DNA of 64,000 bases, from the NCBI RefSeq assembly GCF_046602855.1, contig NZ_JBKINJ010000002.1, positions 310,001-374,000 of the forward strand, given 5' to 3'. A model generated the notes under the pieces. That model worked only from the letters and a program-made list of their open reading frames with translations, was not told where the DNA came from and did not search any database. The position numbers were made by a program, and so were the translations under genes. Shown here piece by piece: positions 43,235-52,813 of this stretch. Numbering within the stretch: the first letter of the stretch is position 1; every line of letters starts with the position of its first letter. Origin of the DNA: Gracilimonas sp046602855 (lineage in GTDB: Bacteria; Bacteroidota; Rhodothermia; Balneolales; Balneolaceae).

Positions 43235-44317
43235 ATGAAAAATATATTAACACTATTCACCCTCGCTATTTTGGCAGTTTCTTGTCAACAGGCACCTAAA
43301 CAAGTCTCCCTTGAATGGGAAGAAGTGGCATCTCTACCTATAGAGATATCAAATAACGCAGTTGCATCTGCATCCGTTGATGGTATTCCTTACATCTACA
43401 CCTTTTCAGGACTAGAAGAAGGTAAGACATTCAGAGATGTCAGTGATTTTGCTGCTCGGTATAATGCCAATGAAAACATATGGGAAGAGATTCCCGGCGT
43501 ACCAGACAAAATCGGAAGATTGGGAAGTACAGCTGAAACCGTAAATGGAAAAATATACATCTATGGCGGATATACTGTTGCTGAAGATGGCTCTGAAGTT
43601 TCTACCTCAGAGGTATTTAAATATGATCCGGTTGCAAATTCTTACGAAAGAGTAGCTGATATGCTACTGCCTGTCGAAGACGCCGTATCTCTTGTGTATC
43701 AGAATCGATATATATATCTCGTAAGTGGATGGAATTACACCAATAATGTGTCTAATGTTCAAGTATATGACACTGAAACTAATTCCTGGGAACATGCTAC
43801 CCCATATCCCGGCCCACCGGTTTTTGGTCATGCAGGCGGTATTGTAGGCAACACCATGGTACTTTCTGACGGTGTTCGAGTTTTTGTTGATGAAGGCGAG
43901 CAGATCTTCAATATGTCTCCCGGAAGCATAAAGGGAGAGATCAGTGCCGAAGACCCAACATCCATTAATTGGACTCGTATCAATCAGCACCCCGGAAACG
44001 CTCGCTACAGAATGGCGGCCATTGGGGTTGAATCACCGGTGGAAATGATTATTTTTGTTGGAGGTTCCAGCAACCCATACAATTTCAACGGTATCGGATA
44101 TAACCTGAGACCATCTGTTCCTGAAACAACAGCATTCGGCTTTCGGCTCGACACTCAGGAATGGGTAGAATTGGGAGTACAGCCAACTCCAACCATGGAT
44201 CACCGTGGCATGGGTAAGGCTAACAATGAATATTATATCATTGGCGGCATGGTAGATGACCAAATAGTAACTGATAAGGTTCAAAAATTTTCTATAGAGA
44301 TCTCTTCAGAAAATTGA
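43235..44317 (+). CDS. Kelch-repeat lipoprotein
   Basis: A 360-aa lipoprotein (leader ILTLFTLAILAVSC) with kelch repeats: GGYTVAEDGSEVSTSEVFKY, LVSGWNYTNNVSNVQVYD and IIGGMVDDQIVTDKVQKF among them. A six-bladed propeller is expected. The start at 43235 gives a clean lipoprotein signal; the reading from 43187 does not. A terminator follows. It is a surface or periplasmic sugar- or protein-binding candidate; its function is unknown. Confidence 0.82.
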   Translation: MKNILTLFTLAILAVSCQQAPKQVSLEWEEVASLPIEISNNAVASASVDGIPYIYTFSGLEEGKTFRDVSDFAARYNANENIWEEIPGVPDKIGRLGSTAETVNGKIYIYGGYTVAEDGSEVSTSEVFKYDPVANSYERVADMLLPVEDAVSLVYQNRYIYLVSGWNYTNNVSNVQVYDTETNSWEHATPYPGPPVFGHAGGIVGNTMVLSDGVRVFVDEGEQIFNMSPGSIKGEISAEDPTSINWTRINQHPGNARYRMAAIGVESPVEMIIFVGGSSNPYNFNGIGYNLRPSVPETTAFGFRLDTQEWVELGVQPTPTMDHRGMGKANNEYYIIGGMVDDQIVTDKVQKFSIEISSEN

Positions 44318-44339
44318 TCCAAAAATAATTTTAGTGCTC

Positions 44340-44375
44340 AAAGCGAAAGACTTAACCGCCTTTCGCTTTTTTTAT
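44340..44375 (+). terminator. Terminator of the kelch gene
   Basis: AAAGCGAAA and TTTCGCTTT arms (44340-44348 and 44361-44369) are followed by a T-rich tract. Confidence 0.82.
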
Positions 44376-44428
44376 TTTGTACATTATCTTTACTCAGATA
44401 CCAAAAAACTCCAATTAAATTTTACGAG

Positions 44429-46081
44429 ATGAAATCTGTTTCAATTATTGCCATACTGATCTCTATATTAGCTCTTGGATGTTCCAGCGCACCTGAACAC
44501 AAAGCTGCAAATTCCATAAACAAAGATTCACTGCTTCGACACATCGAAACCCTGGCTAGCGATGATTTTAGGGGAAGGTCTACCGGAACCGCCGGTGAAC
44601 AAATGACGGTAGACTATCTGGTTAACGAGTTCGAGAAAATGGGCGCTGCTCCGGGAGCTGAAAATGGGAGCTATGTGCAGGAGTTCCCTCTTTTGGGCCA
44701 AAAGACCTCCAATGTTGAAATGTCTGTTTCAACAAACGGACGAACTCCATTCAGTGTAGAATATTTTGATGAATTCATGGCCTGGCCTGCAAATCAGGCT
44801 GAGCAACTTGATGTTCAGGATGCCGAGCTTATTTATGTGGGTTATGGTATTCAGGCCCCCGAAGAGAATTGGGATGACTTTAAGGGAGTGGATGTAGAAG
44901 GCAAGATCATTGTCGTAAAAAACAACGATCCTGAGTTTGACCCTGATCTGTTTGAGGGGAAAACCAGGCTCTATTACGGACGATATAATTACAAGTATGA
45001 AAAAGCCAAAGAATTGGGAGCTTTGGGTGCCATAATCATTCACACCGATGAAACCGCAGGGTATGGATGGAATGTCGTTTCTAATAGCTGGAGCCGCGAA
45101 CGTTTTTACTTAAAAGGAGAGGACAATACTTCTTCCTCACCAACTAAATTCAATGGCTGGATGACCTATCAGGCGTCTCAGCTTTTATTTGAGGAGGCAG
45201 GTTTAGACCTTAATGAATTGATGGACGCCGCTGACAGTCATGATTTTGAACCGGTTCCACTGAACGGAATACGCATGAATGTAAGTATGGATGCAGAATA
45301 TCGTGAGATCAGGGGCAAAAACGTTATTGCAGAAATTAAAGGAAGTGATGAGGACCTGAACGATGAATACCTCGTATTAACAGCTCACCACGATCATCTT
45401 GGAATTACAGCCCCGATCGAAGCTGATTCTATCAACAACGGCGCATCAGACAACGCCGCCGGCGTGAGTGCCTTACTGGAAATGATGGAAGCTTATAAGT
45501 CTATCCAAACTGAGATCAAACGAAGCGTGCTGGCTGTAGTTGTAGGGGCTGAGGAAGTTGGTCTTTTGGGCTCTCAATATTGGGCTGAAAATCCTACCAT
45601 TGAACCCGGTAATGTAACAGCCAACATAAACCTGGATGGTATGAACGTTTACGGGCAAACCAAAGACGTTGTAGTTGTGGGATACGGACGCTCTTCTCTC
45701 AGCGATCTGTTAGTGGAAGAAGCTCAGAAGCAAGGCCGAACTGTAAAACCTGATCAGCACCCCGATCGTGGATACTTTTACCGATCAGATCATTTTAATT
45801 TAGCCAAAGTGGGTATCCCCGCTATTTTCCCAAATCCCGGCAGAGAATTTATCGATAAGCCTGACAACTATCTTGCAACCGTCGACAGTCTTTCGGATGC
45901 CAACTATCACACTGTTAATGATGAGATCAATCAGTATTGGGACCTGGCAGGTGCCGAAGTTGATACCCGCTTGTTTTTCCTTACCGGTTTCAGGGCACTT
46001 AATGCTGAAGAGCTGCAAACATGGAAAGAAGGAGACGAATTTAAAGCAACGCGGTTACGCATGCTTGAACGAATTGAATGA
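44429..46081 (+). CDS. M28-family metallopeptidase lipoprotein
   Basis: A 550-aa lipoprotein (leader ending ILALGC) with a PA-like insert (VEGKIIVVKNNDPEF region) and an M28 catalytic domain. Zinc ligands and catalytic residues are in TAHHDHLG, NNGASDNAAG, VVVGAEEVGLLG (the EE pair) and NINLDGMN. The late RSDHFNLAK block supplies the last His. It is probably an aminopeptidase trimming peptides outside the inner membrane. It lies about 110 bp after the kelch gene and has its own terminator. Confidence 0.92.
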   Translation: MKSVSIIAILISILALGCSSAPEHKAANSINKDSLLRHIETLASDDFRGRSTGTAGEQMTVDYLVNEFEKMGAAPGAENGSYVQEFPLLGQKTSNVEMSVSTNGRTPFSVEYFDEFMAWPANQAEQLDVQDAELIYVGYGIQAPEENWDDFKGVDVEGKIIVVKNNDPEFDPDLFEGKTRLYYGRYNYKYEKAKELGALGAIIIHTDETAGYGWNVVSNSWSRERFYLKGEDNTSSSPTKFNGWMTYQASQLLFEEAGLDLNELMDAADSHDFEPVPLNGIRMNVSMDAEYREIRGKNVIAEIKGSDEDLNDEYLVLTAHHDHLGITAPIEADSINNGASDNAAGVSALLEMMEAYKSIQTEIKRSVLAVVVGAEEVGLLGSQYWAENPTIEPGNVTANINLDGMNVYGQTKDVVVVGYGRSSLSDLLVEEAQKQGRTVKPDQHPDRGYFYRSDHFNLAKVGIPAIFPNPGREFIDKPDNYLATVDSLSDANYHTVNDEINQYWDLAGAEVDTRLFFLTGFRALNAEELQTWKEGDEFKATRLRMLERIE

Positions 46082-46108
46082 TACCTGACCTACCTTTTGC
46101 TTTTCCCT

Positions 46109-46143
46109 AAGGATGCTGAATTAAATTTAGCATCCTTTTTTTG
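46109..46143 (+). terminator. Terminator of the M28 peptidase gene
   Basis: Arms AAGGATGCT and AGCATCCTT (46109-46117 and 46129-46137) are followed by a T run. Confidence 0.85.
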
Positions 46144-46229
46144 CAAAAATATTTAAAGATCAAACCGCAATCATTGAACTTCATTGCGGCAGAATGAGTT
46201 ATAATTATTGAATTAAACATTCAAATTGT

Positions 46230-46862
46230 ATGGATATTGAAATTTGGTCGGATGTGGCTTGCCCGTTTTGTTACATTGGAAAAGTACATCTTGAAAAAGC
46301 ACTTGAAAAAATACCAAAAGTCTCGGTCAACATCACTTGGAGAAGTTTTGAACTTGATCCTAATGCCCCTACAGAACCTGAGGCTGATATTTACGATACC
46401 CTTGCAACTAAATATGGTAAAGACCGCGATTGGGCCATAGATATGAACAAGAATATGACACAAATGGCTGAAAAGGTTGGTCTTGATTTCAATATGGATG
46501 CAGTTAAACCCACAAACACCTTCAACGCCCACAGGGTTATTCAATTTGCAGACAGCAAAGGGCTTCAGCATGAAATGAAAGAGCGCCTGCTTAAAGCATA
46601 TTTCACTGAAGGTAAAAATGTGGGTGATGTAGCAACTCTTTCTGAGTTAGCTGAAGATATCGGTTTAGATAAAAATGAGGTCTTCAAAACCCTGAACGGG
46701 AAACAATTTACCGATGAAGTGGTTCAGGATATTGAACGCGCCCATAAGATCGGTGTACAGGGTGTCCCGTTCTTTTTGATCAACAATAAATATGGCCTTT
46801 CAGGCGCTCAGCCCGTGGAAGCATTTGTTGAGGCACTGACTAAGATCAAAAAGGAATCTTAA
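46230..46862 (+). CDS. DsbA-family oxidoreductase, FrnE-like
   Basis: A 210-aa DsbA-type thioredoxin fold with the active site CPFC (Cys11, Cys14) in SDVACPFCYIGK and the cis-Pro loop GVQGVPFFLIN. It has no signal peptide, so it is cytosolic, as is typical of FrnE/2-hydroxychromene-2-carboxylate isomerase-like proteins. It probably has disulfide isomerase activity in stress. It stands alone. Confidence 0.9.
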   Translation: MDIEIWSDVACPFCYIGKVHLEKALEKIPKVSVNITWRSFELDPNAPTEPEADIYDTLATKYGKDRDWAIDMNKNMTQMAEKVGLDFNMDAVKPTNTFNAHRVIQFADSKGLQHEMKERLLKAYFTEGKNVGDVATLSELAEDIGLDKNEVFKTLNGKQFTDEVVQDIERAHKIGVQGVPFFLINNKYGLSGAQPVEAFVEALTKIKKES

Positions 46863-46953
46863 ACGCCATTTACTAATTTTAAAGCTATAATTTTGGCTTT
46901 AATGACTTTTTGAAATAGATTTTAATTTAATCATAACAACCAACTGACATATT

Positions 46954-48087
46954 ATGCGAAATTTAATTTTTGCGCTATTATTCACATCACTTTTTACGGC
47001 GTGCAGCTCTCAGAGTAACGATAGCTACTTTGTTACAACATTGGGTGACGATACTCTTGCAGTAGAACAGTTCATGAAAACAGACTCAGGTATGGTTGCC
47101 AATGTGATCCTGCGCAGTCCTGAAACCAGGTTCTCAAAATACTCCCTTATATTGGATGAGACCGGTGGCATCACTCTTATGCAGAGAACCGATTATCCGA
47201 CTGCGGTAGGTTTTACGGGTGAAGGAGCTCTCACTCAAACTATCACCAGACAAGGCGACAGCCTGAATGTCGAATTCTATGGTGAAAATGAAGCGCGTGC
47301 TTACATGGCCCCATACGAACCGGGTGTATTACCATTCATAGATATGGTGCACTGGCCGTTTGAACTTGCTTTTAATTCTGCTGTTGCGACCGGGCAAGAC
47401 ACAGTGAACCAGCCTCTTTTAAGTGGTAATCGTATTTCAAATTTTATTATTGCTGATATTGAAGGTGATTCTATGACCATCAGGCATCCATTCCGTGGTG
47501 TTATGGGTGTGAATGTGACACCGGAAGGGAATATAAAACACCTTGATGCAGGACTGACTACACGAAAACTAAAAGTAAATCGAGTCAATTCTGTTGATAT
47601 GAGCGCACTTTCAGACCGCTTCGCACAAAATCCAATGGGTGAACTTTCCGGAGCAATCAGTGCTGAATATTCCTTCAATAGTGCCAACTTTCGGGTTGAT
47701 TATGGATCACCCCAAAAACGAGGACGTGATCTATTTGGCGGTATTGTACCCTACGGAGAACGATGGAGGACCGGGGCTAACAGGGCTACTCATTTCTATA
47801 CTTCAAGTGACATTCAGATCGGTGATCTTGAAGTTCCGGCCGGTGAATACACCATATTTACTATTCCGGAAGAAGATGGTGGTACTATGATCATTAACAG
47901 TGAGACCGGCCAAAACGGCAATTCTTACGATGAAAGTCAGGATTTCGGTCGTGTACCAATGCAAGTTGAACAAACCGATGAAATGACAGAAGCTTTTACG
48001 ATCACTGTTGAAGAAACTGATGAAGGCGGAAGATTGAACCTGATCTGGGGCAATACTGTTTACTTCGTCAATTTTACCGTCGATTAA
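46954..48087 (+). CDS. DUF2911 lipoprotein
   Basis: A 377-aa lipoprotein (leader ending LFTACSS). The C-terminal part (about 225-377) is DUF2911: VDYGSPQKRGRDLFGGIVPY, RTGANRATHFYTS and VPAGEYTIFTIP are hallmark blocks. The N-terminal part is a beta-rich domain without a known family. DUF2911 proteins are abundant in Bacteroidota relatives and have no known function. Transcription ends at a bidirectional terminator shared with the convergent ECH gene. Confidence 0.88.
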   Translation: MRNLIFALLFTSLFTACSSQSNDSYFVTTLGDDTLAVEQFMKTDSGMVANVILRSPETRFSKYSLILDETGGITLMQRTDYPTAVGFTGEGALTQTITRQGDSLNVEFYGENEARAYMAPYEPGVLPFIDMVHWPFELAFNSAVATGQDTVNQPLLSGNRISNFIIADIEGDSMTIRHPFRGVMGVNVTPEGNIKHLDAGLTTRKLKVNRVNSVDMSALSDRFAQNPMGELSGAISAEYSFNSANFRVDYGSPQKRGRDLFGGIVPYGERWRTGANRATHFYTSSDIQIGDLEVPAGEYTIFTIPEEDGGTMIINSETGQNGNSYDESQDFGRVPMQVEQTDEMTEAFTITVEETDEGGRLNLIWGNTVYFVNFTVD

Positions 48088-48123
48088 TTCAAATCGGCAA
48101 AGCAATTAAAGTTTACAACAAAA

Positions 48124-48147
48124 AAGGCGCTTAACGGCGCCTTTTTT
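48124..48147 (+). terminator. Bidirectional terminator
   Basis: Arms AAGGCGC and GCGCCTT with a short loop are flanked by A and T runs on either side, so it can serve both the DUF2911 gene and the convergent ECH gene. Confidence 0.82.
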
Positions 48148-48895
48148 ATTTTCGGTTCATGAACCTATCAACCCTTGAGATGTGCTGTTCATCAACCCAG
48201 AGCTCAGAAAAGGGATCTATTTCAGCATCCAAAGCCTCATTTCGTTGAGGTGAATTTCTCAATGCGCCCTCTTTTAAAAAGCGAATAAACTTTCGATCGT
48301 TTTTGGTGAGCATCTCAGTCCATTCCTGCACTTCGTTTTCAACTGACTTTCCTGTCAGGATATGCTCGATCAAACCTTGAGATAAAACTGTTTCTGCATC
48401 AGTGATCACGGATTTTCCAAGCCACTCCAGTGCTTTAGTACGACCGACCTTTTCAACGAGCCTCGTAAGTCCTCCCCAACCGGGAACGAGATAAAACCGA
48501 CCCTGCGTAAACCCAAATTTTGCATCGGGCACTGAGAGCCGAAAGTCGAAAGCCAGCATCAATTCTATGCCACCACCGTAGGCATCACCATTTATACAAG
48601 CTACTGTCCAGCATGGCAGTTGTTCTATCCTGAGCAGTAAACTTTGCATTCGCTTGGATTTTGCGACGGCTTCCTCTTTCGATTTAATGGTGTGAAACTT
48701 CTTCAAGTCTCCGCCGGACACAAAAGACTCCCTGCCTTCTCCACTTAATACAAAGACCCTTATATTATCATCTTCTTCCAGCTCTCCAACAAGAACTTCA
48801 AGCTCATGCATAACATCGAAATCGATGGCGTTTCTTGCATCCGGGCGATCTATCTTTGCCCACAATACGTGACCTGAAGTTCGTTTTACAGTCAA
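48146..48895 (-). CDS. Enoyl-CoA hydratase/isomerase family protein
   Basis: A crotonase-fold protein of about 250 aa: IDRPDARNAIDFDVM, SGEGRESFVSGGDLKKF and ACINGDAYGGGIELMLAFD give the oxyanion hole. GFTQGRFYLVPGWGG follows, where some members carry a catalytic Glu. No ATG fits: the open frame extends into cutA, so a TTG start at 48895 or 48910 is most likely, just after the cutA stop (48915). The substrate is unknown; it may be a hydratase, isomerase or hydrolase of the superfamily. It is co-transcribed with cutA. Confidence 0.82.
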   Translation of the reverse strand: MTVKRTSGHVLWAKIDRPDARNAIDFDVMHELEVLVGELEEDDNIRVFVLSGEGRESFVSGGDLKKFHTIKSKEEAVAKSKRMQSLLLRIEQLPCWTVACINGDAYGGGIELMLAFDFRLSVPDAKFGFTQGRFYLVPGWGGLTRLVEKVGRTKALEWLGKSVITDAETVLSQGLIEHILTGKSVENEVQEWTEMLTKNDRKFIRFLKEGALRNSPQRNEALDAEIDPFSELWVDEQHISRVDRFMNRK

Positions 48896-48914
48896 TACTG
48901 TTCTTTTCAATGAC

Positions 48915-49256
48915 CTATAGCTTAAATGGTTCTTTTGAATTTTTCTCCAGCCAATCCAGATATTCCTCGTTGCCTTCATCCTCAGTGATAGTAAATGATA
49001 TTACGCAGGGCACTTCGTAGCTGTGCATTTCTTTGACACGACGTGTAACCTTTCTAATCCTGGAATAATGTGTTTTAATGATGAGTATGCATTCAGCGTC
49101 TTCCTGAATTTCACCATCCCATTTATAAATGGAGTTCATCCCATCCAATATATTGACACAGGCAGCCAGATTTTCATTAACAAGTGCGCGACCAATTTTA
49201 CGGGCTTCTTTTTTATCGGATGTCGTAACGTAAAGCAGGCGAAGATTTCTATACAT
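48915..49256 (-). CDS. cutA: Divalent-cation tolerance protein CutA
   Basis: A 113-aa CutA1: LLYVTTSDKKEARKIG, ENLAACVNI, IYKWDGEIQEDAEC and YEVPCVISFTI are the family blocks. CutA1 forms a trimer and binds copper; its physiological role is not settled. The enoyl-CoA hydratase-like gene follows at once in the same direction. Confidence 0.95.
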   Translation of the reverse strand: MYRNLRLLYVTTSDKKEARKIGRALVNENLAACVNILDGMNSIYKWDGEIQEDAECILIIKTHYSRIRKVTRRVKEMHSYEVPCVISFTITEDEGNEEYLDWLEKNSKEPFKL

Positions 49257-49346
49257 AATGATTTAAAATTCAGACATTCACTCCCCAATTTCCACTTCTT
49301 TTTTCTACATATCAATTGTAATACTAAGCAATTTATTTACAATAAG

Positions 49347-49378
49347 TTTGAATTCAGAAAATGAAAGTCTTATCTTTG
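49347..49378 (+). promoter_or_regulatory. Bacteroidota-type promoter of tRNA-Leu
   Basis: TTTG (49347-49350) and TATCTTTG (49371-49378) are separated by 20 nt, an exact match to TTTG/TAnnTTTG. It ends 15 bp before the tRNA 5' end. Confidence 0.82.
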
Positions 49379-49393
49379 CAAGCTCTGAATTTT

Positions 49394-49477
49394 GCGAGAG
49401 TGGCGGAATTGGTAGACGCGCTAGATTTAGGATCTAGTATCTTAACCGATGTGGGGGTTCGAGTCCCCCCTCTCGTA
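49394..49477 (+). tRNA. tRNA-Leu (anticodon UAG)
   Basis: A class II tRNA of 84 nt. The acceptor is GCGAGAG with CTCTCGT, the D-arm includes GGAATTGGTAGACGC, and the anticodon loop TTTAGGA lies between CTAGA and TCTAG (anticodon UAG). A variable arm follows, then the T-arm GGGGGTTCGAGTCCCCC. CCA is not encoded. It is followed directly by trigger factor. Confidence 0.97.
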
Positions 49478-49544
49478 CTTCCTTCCCAATTTTTAATTGA
49501 AATCCTGTTCATTTACTGAATAAAATAAACAAAGCGGAGATCAC

Positions 49545-50840
49545 GTGGATATTTCTGTAGAAGAGCTCACATCTGTCGATAAAGAAGTAACCCTGAAAGC
49601 AAAAAGAGAAGACCTTCAGGAAGATTTCGACAAAGCTTATAAAAAATACAAAGACCAAATTCAGCTTCCGGGATTCCGTCCGGGTAAGGTCCCAATGGGC
49701 ATGATAAAAAAGCGTTTTGGCAAAGAGATCGAACAAGAAGAGATCAGTAACATAGTTCAAAAGATCTTTGAAAAGGAAGTTGTACCTGAGTATGAGCCCA
49801 TTGGTGAAACAGAAATGGTAGACTTCACCTGGGAAAATGACGAGCTTGAAGTAAAATTCAAGATCGGCTCCAAGCCTGAGATCGAAGTTAAAGACCTTTC
49901 AAAGATCAACGTTGACCGTATGGTCCATGATGTGACAGACGAAGAGGTTGAGGAAGAGATAGAGCGCACGCTTGAGCGTGAAGGTAATTGGGAGAATGTT
50001 GATGAGGAAGCTACAGACGAGTCCAAGCTGATCGTTGATGTTCAAACCCTTGACAAAGAAGGAAATCCTATTGAAGACGATGTAGATGAAGGACAAGAGA
50101 TCGACCTGCGTCAGGATGGTGCAGAAGAATTCAGAAAAGAACTCTCCGGTAAAAAACCCGGTGATATTGTTGAGATGGAGCTTGGAGAGGGTGATGAAAA
50201 AGATCGATTCCGCGTAACCATCAAAAAAGTGCAAAAGCTGAACAAGGCTGAGCTTGATGATGAGCTTATCGAAAGCCAAAGTAACGGCGAAGCTGAAGAT
50301 GAAGAGCAATTTAGAAGCTACATCAAAAGCCGCATGCAGGAATATTACGATCAGACCGCAGATGACCTTTTCAAGAATGATGTTGCTGATGCTCTTGTTG
50401 AAGCACACGACTTTGAAGTTCCGGAAACATTTGTGGCTCAAATTCAGGGGTCCTACGTTGATCAGCTTAAACAAAAGCAAGGCGGAGAACTACCTGAAAA
50501 CTTTGACGCAGAGCAGTATAAAGCCGGAATGAGAGACCGCGCCGTTCGCGAAGCTAAGTGGTCATTCATTAGTCAAAAACTGCAAGAAACATTTGAAGAT
50601 ATCGAAATAAAACCCGAAGATATTGACGAGCATCTAGCTGTTGAAGCAGCACGTTATGGTGTACCGGCCGATCAGCTGAAACAATACTATGCACAGCAGC
50701 CTCAAATGCTTGAACAATTGCGAAGCAGTATTCGCGAAAACAAAGTATTCGATATCCTGCAGGACAAAGTGAAGATCAATGAAATGGGCAAAGACGAATA
50801 CCGAGAGCAGCAGGAAAAGAAAGACAAAAAGAATAAATAA
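49545..50840 (+). CDS. tig: Trigger factor
   Basis: A ribosome-associated chaperone of 431 aa. The ribosome-docking signature GFRPGKVP is at about 43-50. A PPIase-like middle domain and a long helical C-terminal domain with ANIVEP-type acidic stretches follow; the C-terminal tail is Lys-rich. The start is GTG. The middle FKBP domain is poorly conserved compared with E. coli and may lack activity. It is followed 21 bp later by clpP and then clpX, the usual tig-clpP-clpX order. Confidence 0.95.
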   Translation: MDISVEELTSVDKEVTLKAKREDLQEDFDKAYKKYKDQIQLPGFRPGKVPMGMIKKRFGKEIEQEEISNIVQKIFEKEVVPEYEPIGETEMVDFTWENDELEVKFKIGSKPEIEVKDLSKINVDRMVHDVTDEEVEEEIERTLEREGNWENVDEEATDESKLIVDVQTLDKEGNPIEDDVDEGQEIDLRQDGAEEFRKELSGKKPGDIVEMELGEGDEKDRFRVTIKKVQKLNKAELDDELIESQSNGEAEDEEQFRSYIKSRMQEYYDQTADDLFKNDVADALVEAHDFEVPETFVAQIQGSYVDQLKQKQGGELPENFDAEQYKAGMRDRAVREAKWSFISQKLQETFEDIEIKPEDIDEHLAVEAARYGVPADQLKQYYAQQPQMLEQLRSSIRENKVFDILQDKVKINEMGKDEYREQQEKKDKKNK

Positions 50841-50861
50841 CCTATATATCGGATCAATAAA

Positions 50862-51518
50862 ATGATTACCAATCAACCTTTATTTGAAGAGCCTAATTTA
50901 GATTCTGTTCAGTCTATTCAAAACAACCTCGTCCCTATGGTCGTTGAGACCACAAGTCGCGGTGAAAGAGCTTACGACATCTACTCGAGATTACTCAAAG
51001 ATCGTATCGTGATCTTGGGCACACCGGTAAATGATGCTGTTGCAAGCTCTATTACAGCTCAGCTTCTTTTTCTTGAAAGTGAAGATCCTGAAAAAGATAT
51101 TCAGTTTTATATAAACAGCCCGGGCGGTGTTGTTTCAGCCGGATTGGCCATCTACGATACTATGCAGCATATTAAATGTGATGTTGCCACTACGTGTATG
51201 GGAATGGCTGCCAGCATGGGCGCCGTGCTTTTAACAGCCGGTACCACAGGTAAGCGCAGTATACTTCCACACGCCCGAGTGATGATCCATCAGCCTTTGG
51301 GTGGCACACAGGGTCAGGCGAGTGATATTGAAATTGAAGCCAGAGAGATCATCCGTGTTAAAAAAGAACTTAGCCAAATACTGGCAGACCACAGTGGTCA
51401 AACTGTTGAGCAGATCATGGAAGATTCTGACCGAAATAAATGGATGACTGCCCAGGAGTCCGTAGATTATGGCCTGGTTGATAACCTGATTGCCAAATCC
51501 GGCAAAAATTCTAAATAA
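50862..51518 (+). CDS. clpP: ATP-dependent Clp protease proteolytic subunit
   Basis: A 218-aa serine peptidase of the ClpP family that degrades unfolded and tagged proteins with ClpX or ClpA. The nucleophile is in GMAASMGA (Ser118) and the His in MIHQPLGG (His143). YINSPGGVVSAG is the substrate-binding block. An N-terminal propeptide of about 25 residues is likely removed. It lies between tig and clpX. Confidence 0.96.
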   Translation: MITNQPLFEEPNLDSVQSIQNNLVPMVVETTSRGERAYDIYSRLLKDRIVILGTPVNDAVASSITAQLLFLESEDPEKDIQFYINSPGGVVSAGLAIYDTMQHIKCDVATTCMGMAASMGAVLLTAGTTGKRSILPHARVMIHQPLGGTQGQASDIEIEAREIIRVKKELSQILADHSGQTVEQIMEDSDRNKWMTAQESVDYGLVDNLIAKSGKNSK

Positions 51519-51546
51519 CCGGCATTTTCATTAAATTAAGCTTGTT

Positions 51547-52800
51547 ATGAGCGATAAAGAGAAAAACAGCGATATTGTACACTGTTCATTTTGCAGTCGC
51601 TCCAGTCTGGAAGTGAACAGTATGGTAGCCGGTCCCGGAGTTTATATTTGTGACCGTTGCGTGGAAGATGCATCAAGCATTATTGAAAGTGATTTAGCTT
51701 CACTGGCTCGCAGAAGAGAGAAGAGCTATAAGCCGATGCTTAAACCAGTCGAGATCAAGACCAAACTCGACGATTACGTTATCGGACAGGAAATGGCCAA
51801 AAAAACCTTATCAGTAGCCGTTTATAATCACTACAAGAGAATTTCCGGTGAAAACTCTGAGATCGATGATACTCAGATCGAAAAATCCAACATTATGCTG
51901 TTGGGCCCAACAGGGAGCGGTAAAACTCTTCTTGCTCGTACCTTGGCAAGGATCATAGATGTTCCGATTACCATTGCTGATGCAACTGTACTAACGGAAG
52001 CCGGTTACGTGGGTGAAGATGTGGAAAGTATTTTAAGCAACCTGCTACAGGCAGCCGATTATGATGTAGAACGCGCTAAGCGAGGCATTGTATATATTGA
52101 TGAGGTGGACAAAGTAGCTCGCAAGAGTGATAATCCATCAATCACTCGCGATGTAAGCGGAGAAGGTGTTCAGCAGGCGTTATTGAAGATATTAGAAGGA
52201 ACAGTCGCTAACATACCACCGAAAGGCGGTCGTAAGCACCCCGAACAAAGTTTTATCCAGCTGGATACAGCAAATATTCTGTTTATTTGTGGCGGAGCCT
52301 TTTCCGGACTTGAAGATATCATTGCCAAGCGGCTATCAACCAGCGTAATGGGTTTCCATACCAACGAACAAGTAAAATTCGACAAAGACGATCCAAAAAT
52401 ATTCACGCATGTTGAGCCTGAAGATCTGCAGCATTACGGACTGATCCCTGAACTGATAGGTAGACTGCCTGTTATTGCAGGGCTACACGAACTTTCAGAT
52501 GAAGCTATGCTGGACATCCTTACCACCCCAAAAAATGCTCTTGTAAAGCAATATACCAAGCTTTTTAAGATGGAAGATGTCGAGCTGGAGTTTGAGGAAG
52601 AAGCCTTGAAAGGAATTGTCAAGCGGGCAAAAAAACGAAAAACAGGCGCGCGTGGCCTAAGATCCATCATGGAAGCTTCTATGCTTGATATCATGTTCAC
52701 ATTACCTTCAATGAGTAATATCTCTAAATGTGTGATCACAAAAGAGACCATTGAAAAACAGGCTCCACCTGTTTACGAAAAACAAAAAGCTTCTGCTTAA
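51547..52800 (+). CDS. clpX: ATP-dependent Clp protease ATP-binding subunit ClpX
   Basis: A 417-aa AAA+ unfoldase. Its N-terminal C4 zinc finger uses Cys13, 16, 35 and 38. Walker A is GPTGSGKT (120-127), the Walker B region is IVYIDEVDK, and the sensor block includes RFLPVIA-like LIGRLPVIA. KTGARGLRSIME is the sensor-2 region. It selects and threads substrates into ClpP, whose gene is 28 bp upstream. A terminator follows. Confidence 0.97.
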   Translation: MSDKEKNSDIVHCSFCSRSSLEVNSMVAGPGVYICDRCVEDASSIIESDLASLARRREKSYKPMLKPVEIKTKLDDYVIGQEMAKKTLSVAVYNHYKRISGENSEIDDTQIEKSNIMLLGPTGSGKTLLARTLARIIDVPITIADATVLTEAGYVGEDVESILSNLLQAADYDVERAKRGIVYIDEVDKVARKSDNPSITRDVSGEGVQQALLKILEGTVANIPPKGGRKHPEQSFIQLDTANILFICGGAFSGLEDIIAKRLSTSVMGFHTNEQVKFDKDDPKIFTHVEPEDLQHYGLIPELIGRLPVIAGLHELSDEAMLDILTTPKNALVKQYTKLFKMEDVELEFEEEALKGIVKRAKKRKTGARGLRSIMEASMLDIMFTLPSMSNISKCVITKETIEKQAPPVYEKQKASA

Positions 52801-52813
52801 AATAATTTTATGA

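Noticed and set aside
49899..50480. 193-codon minus-strand ORF
   Set aside because: It is antisense to trigger factor; the hydrophobic look comes from reverse reading of acidic/Lys-rich codons.
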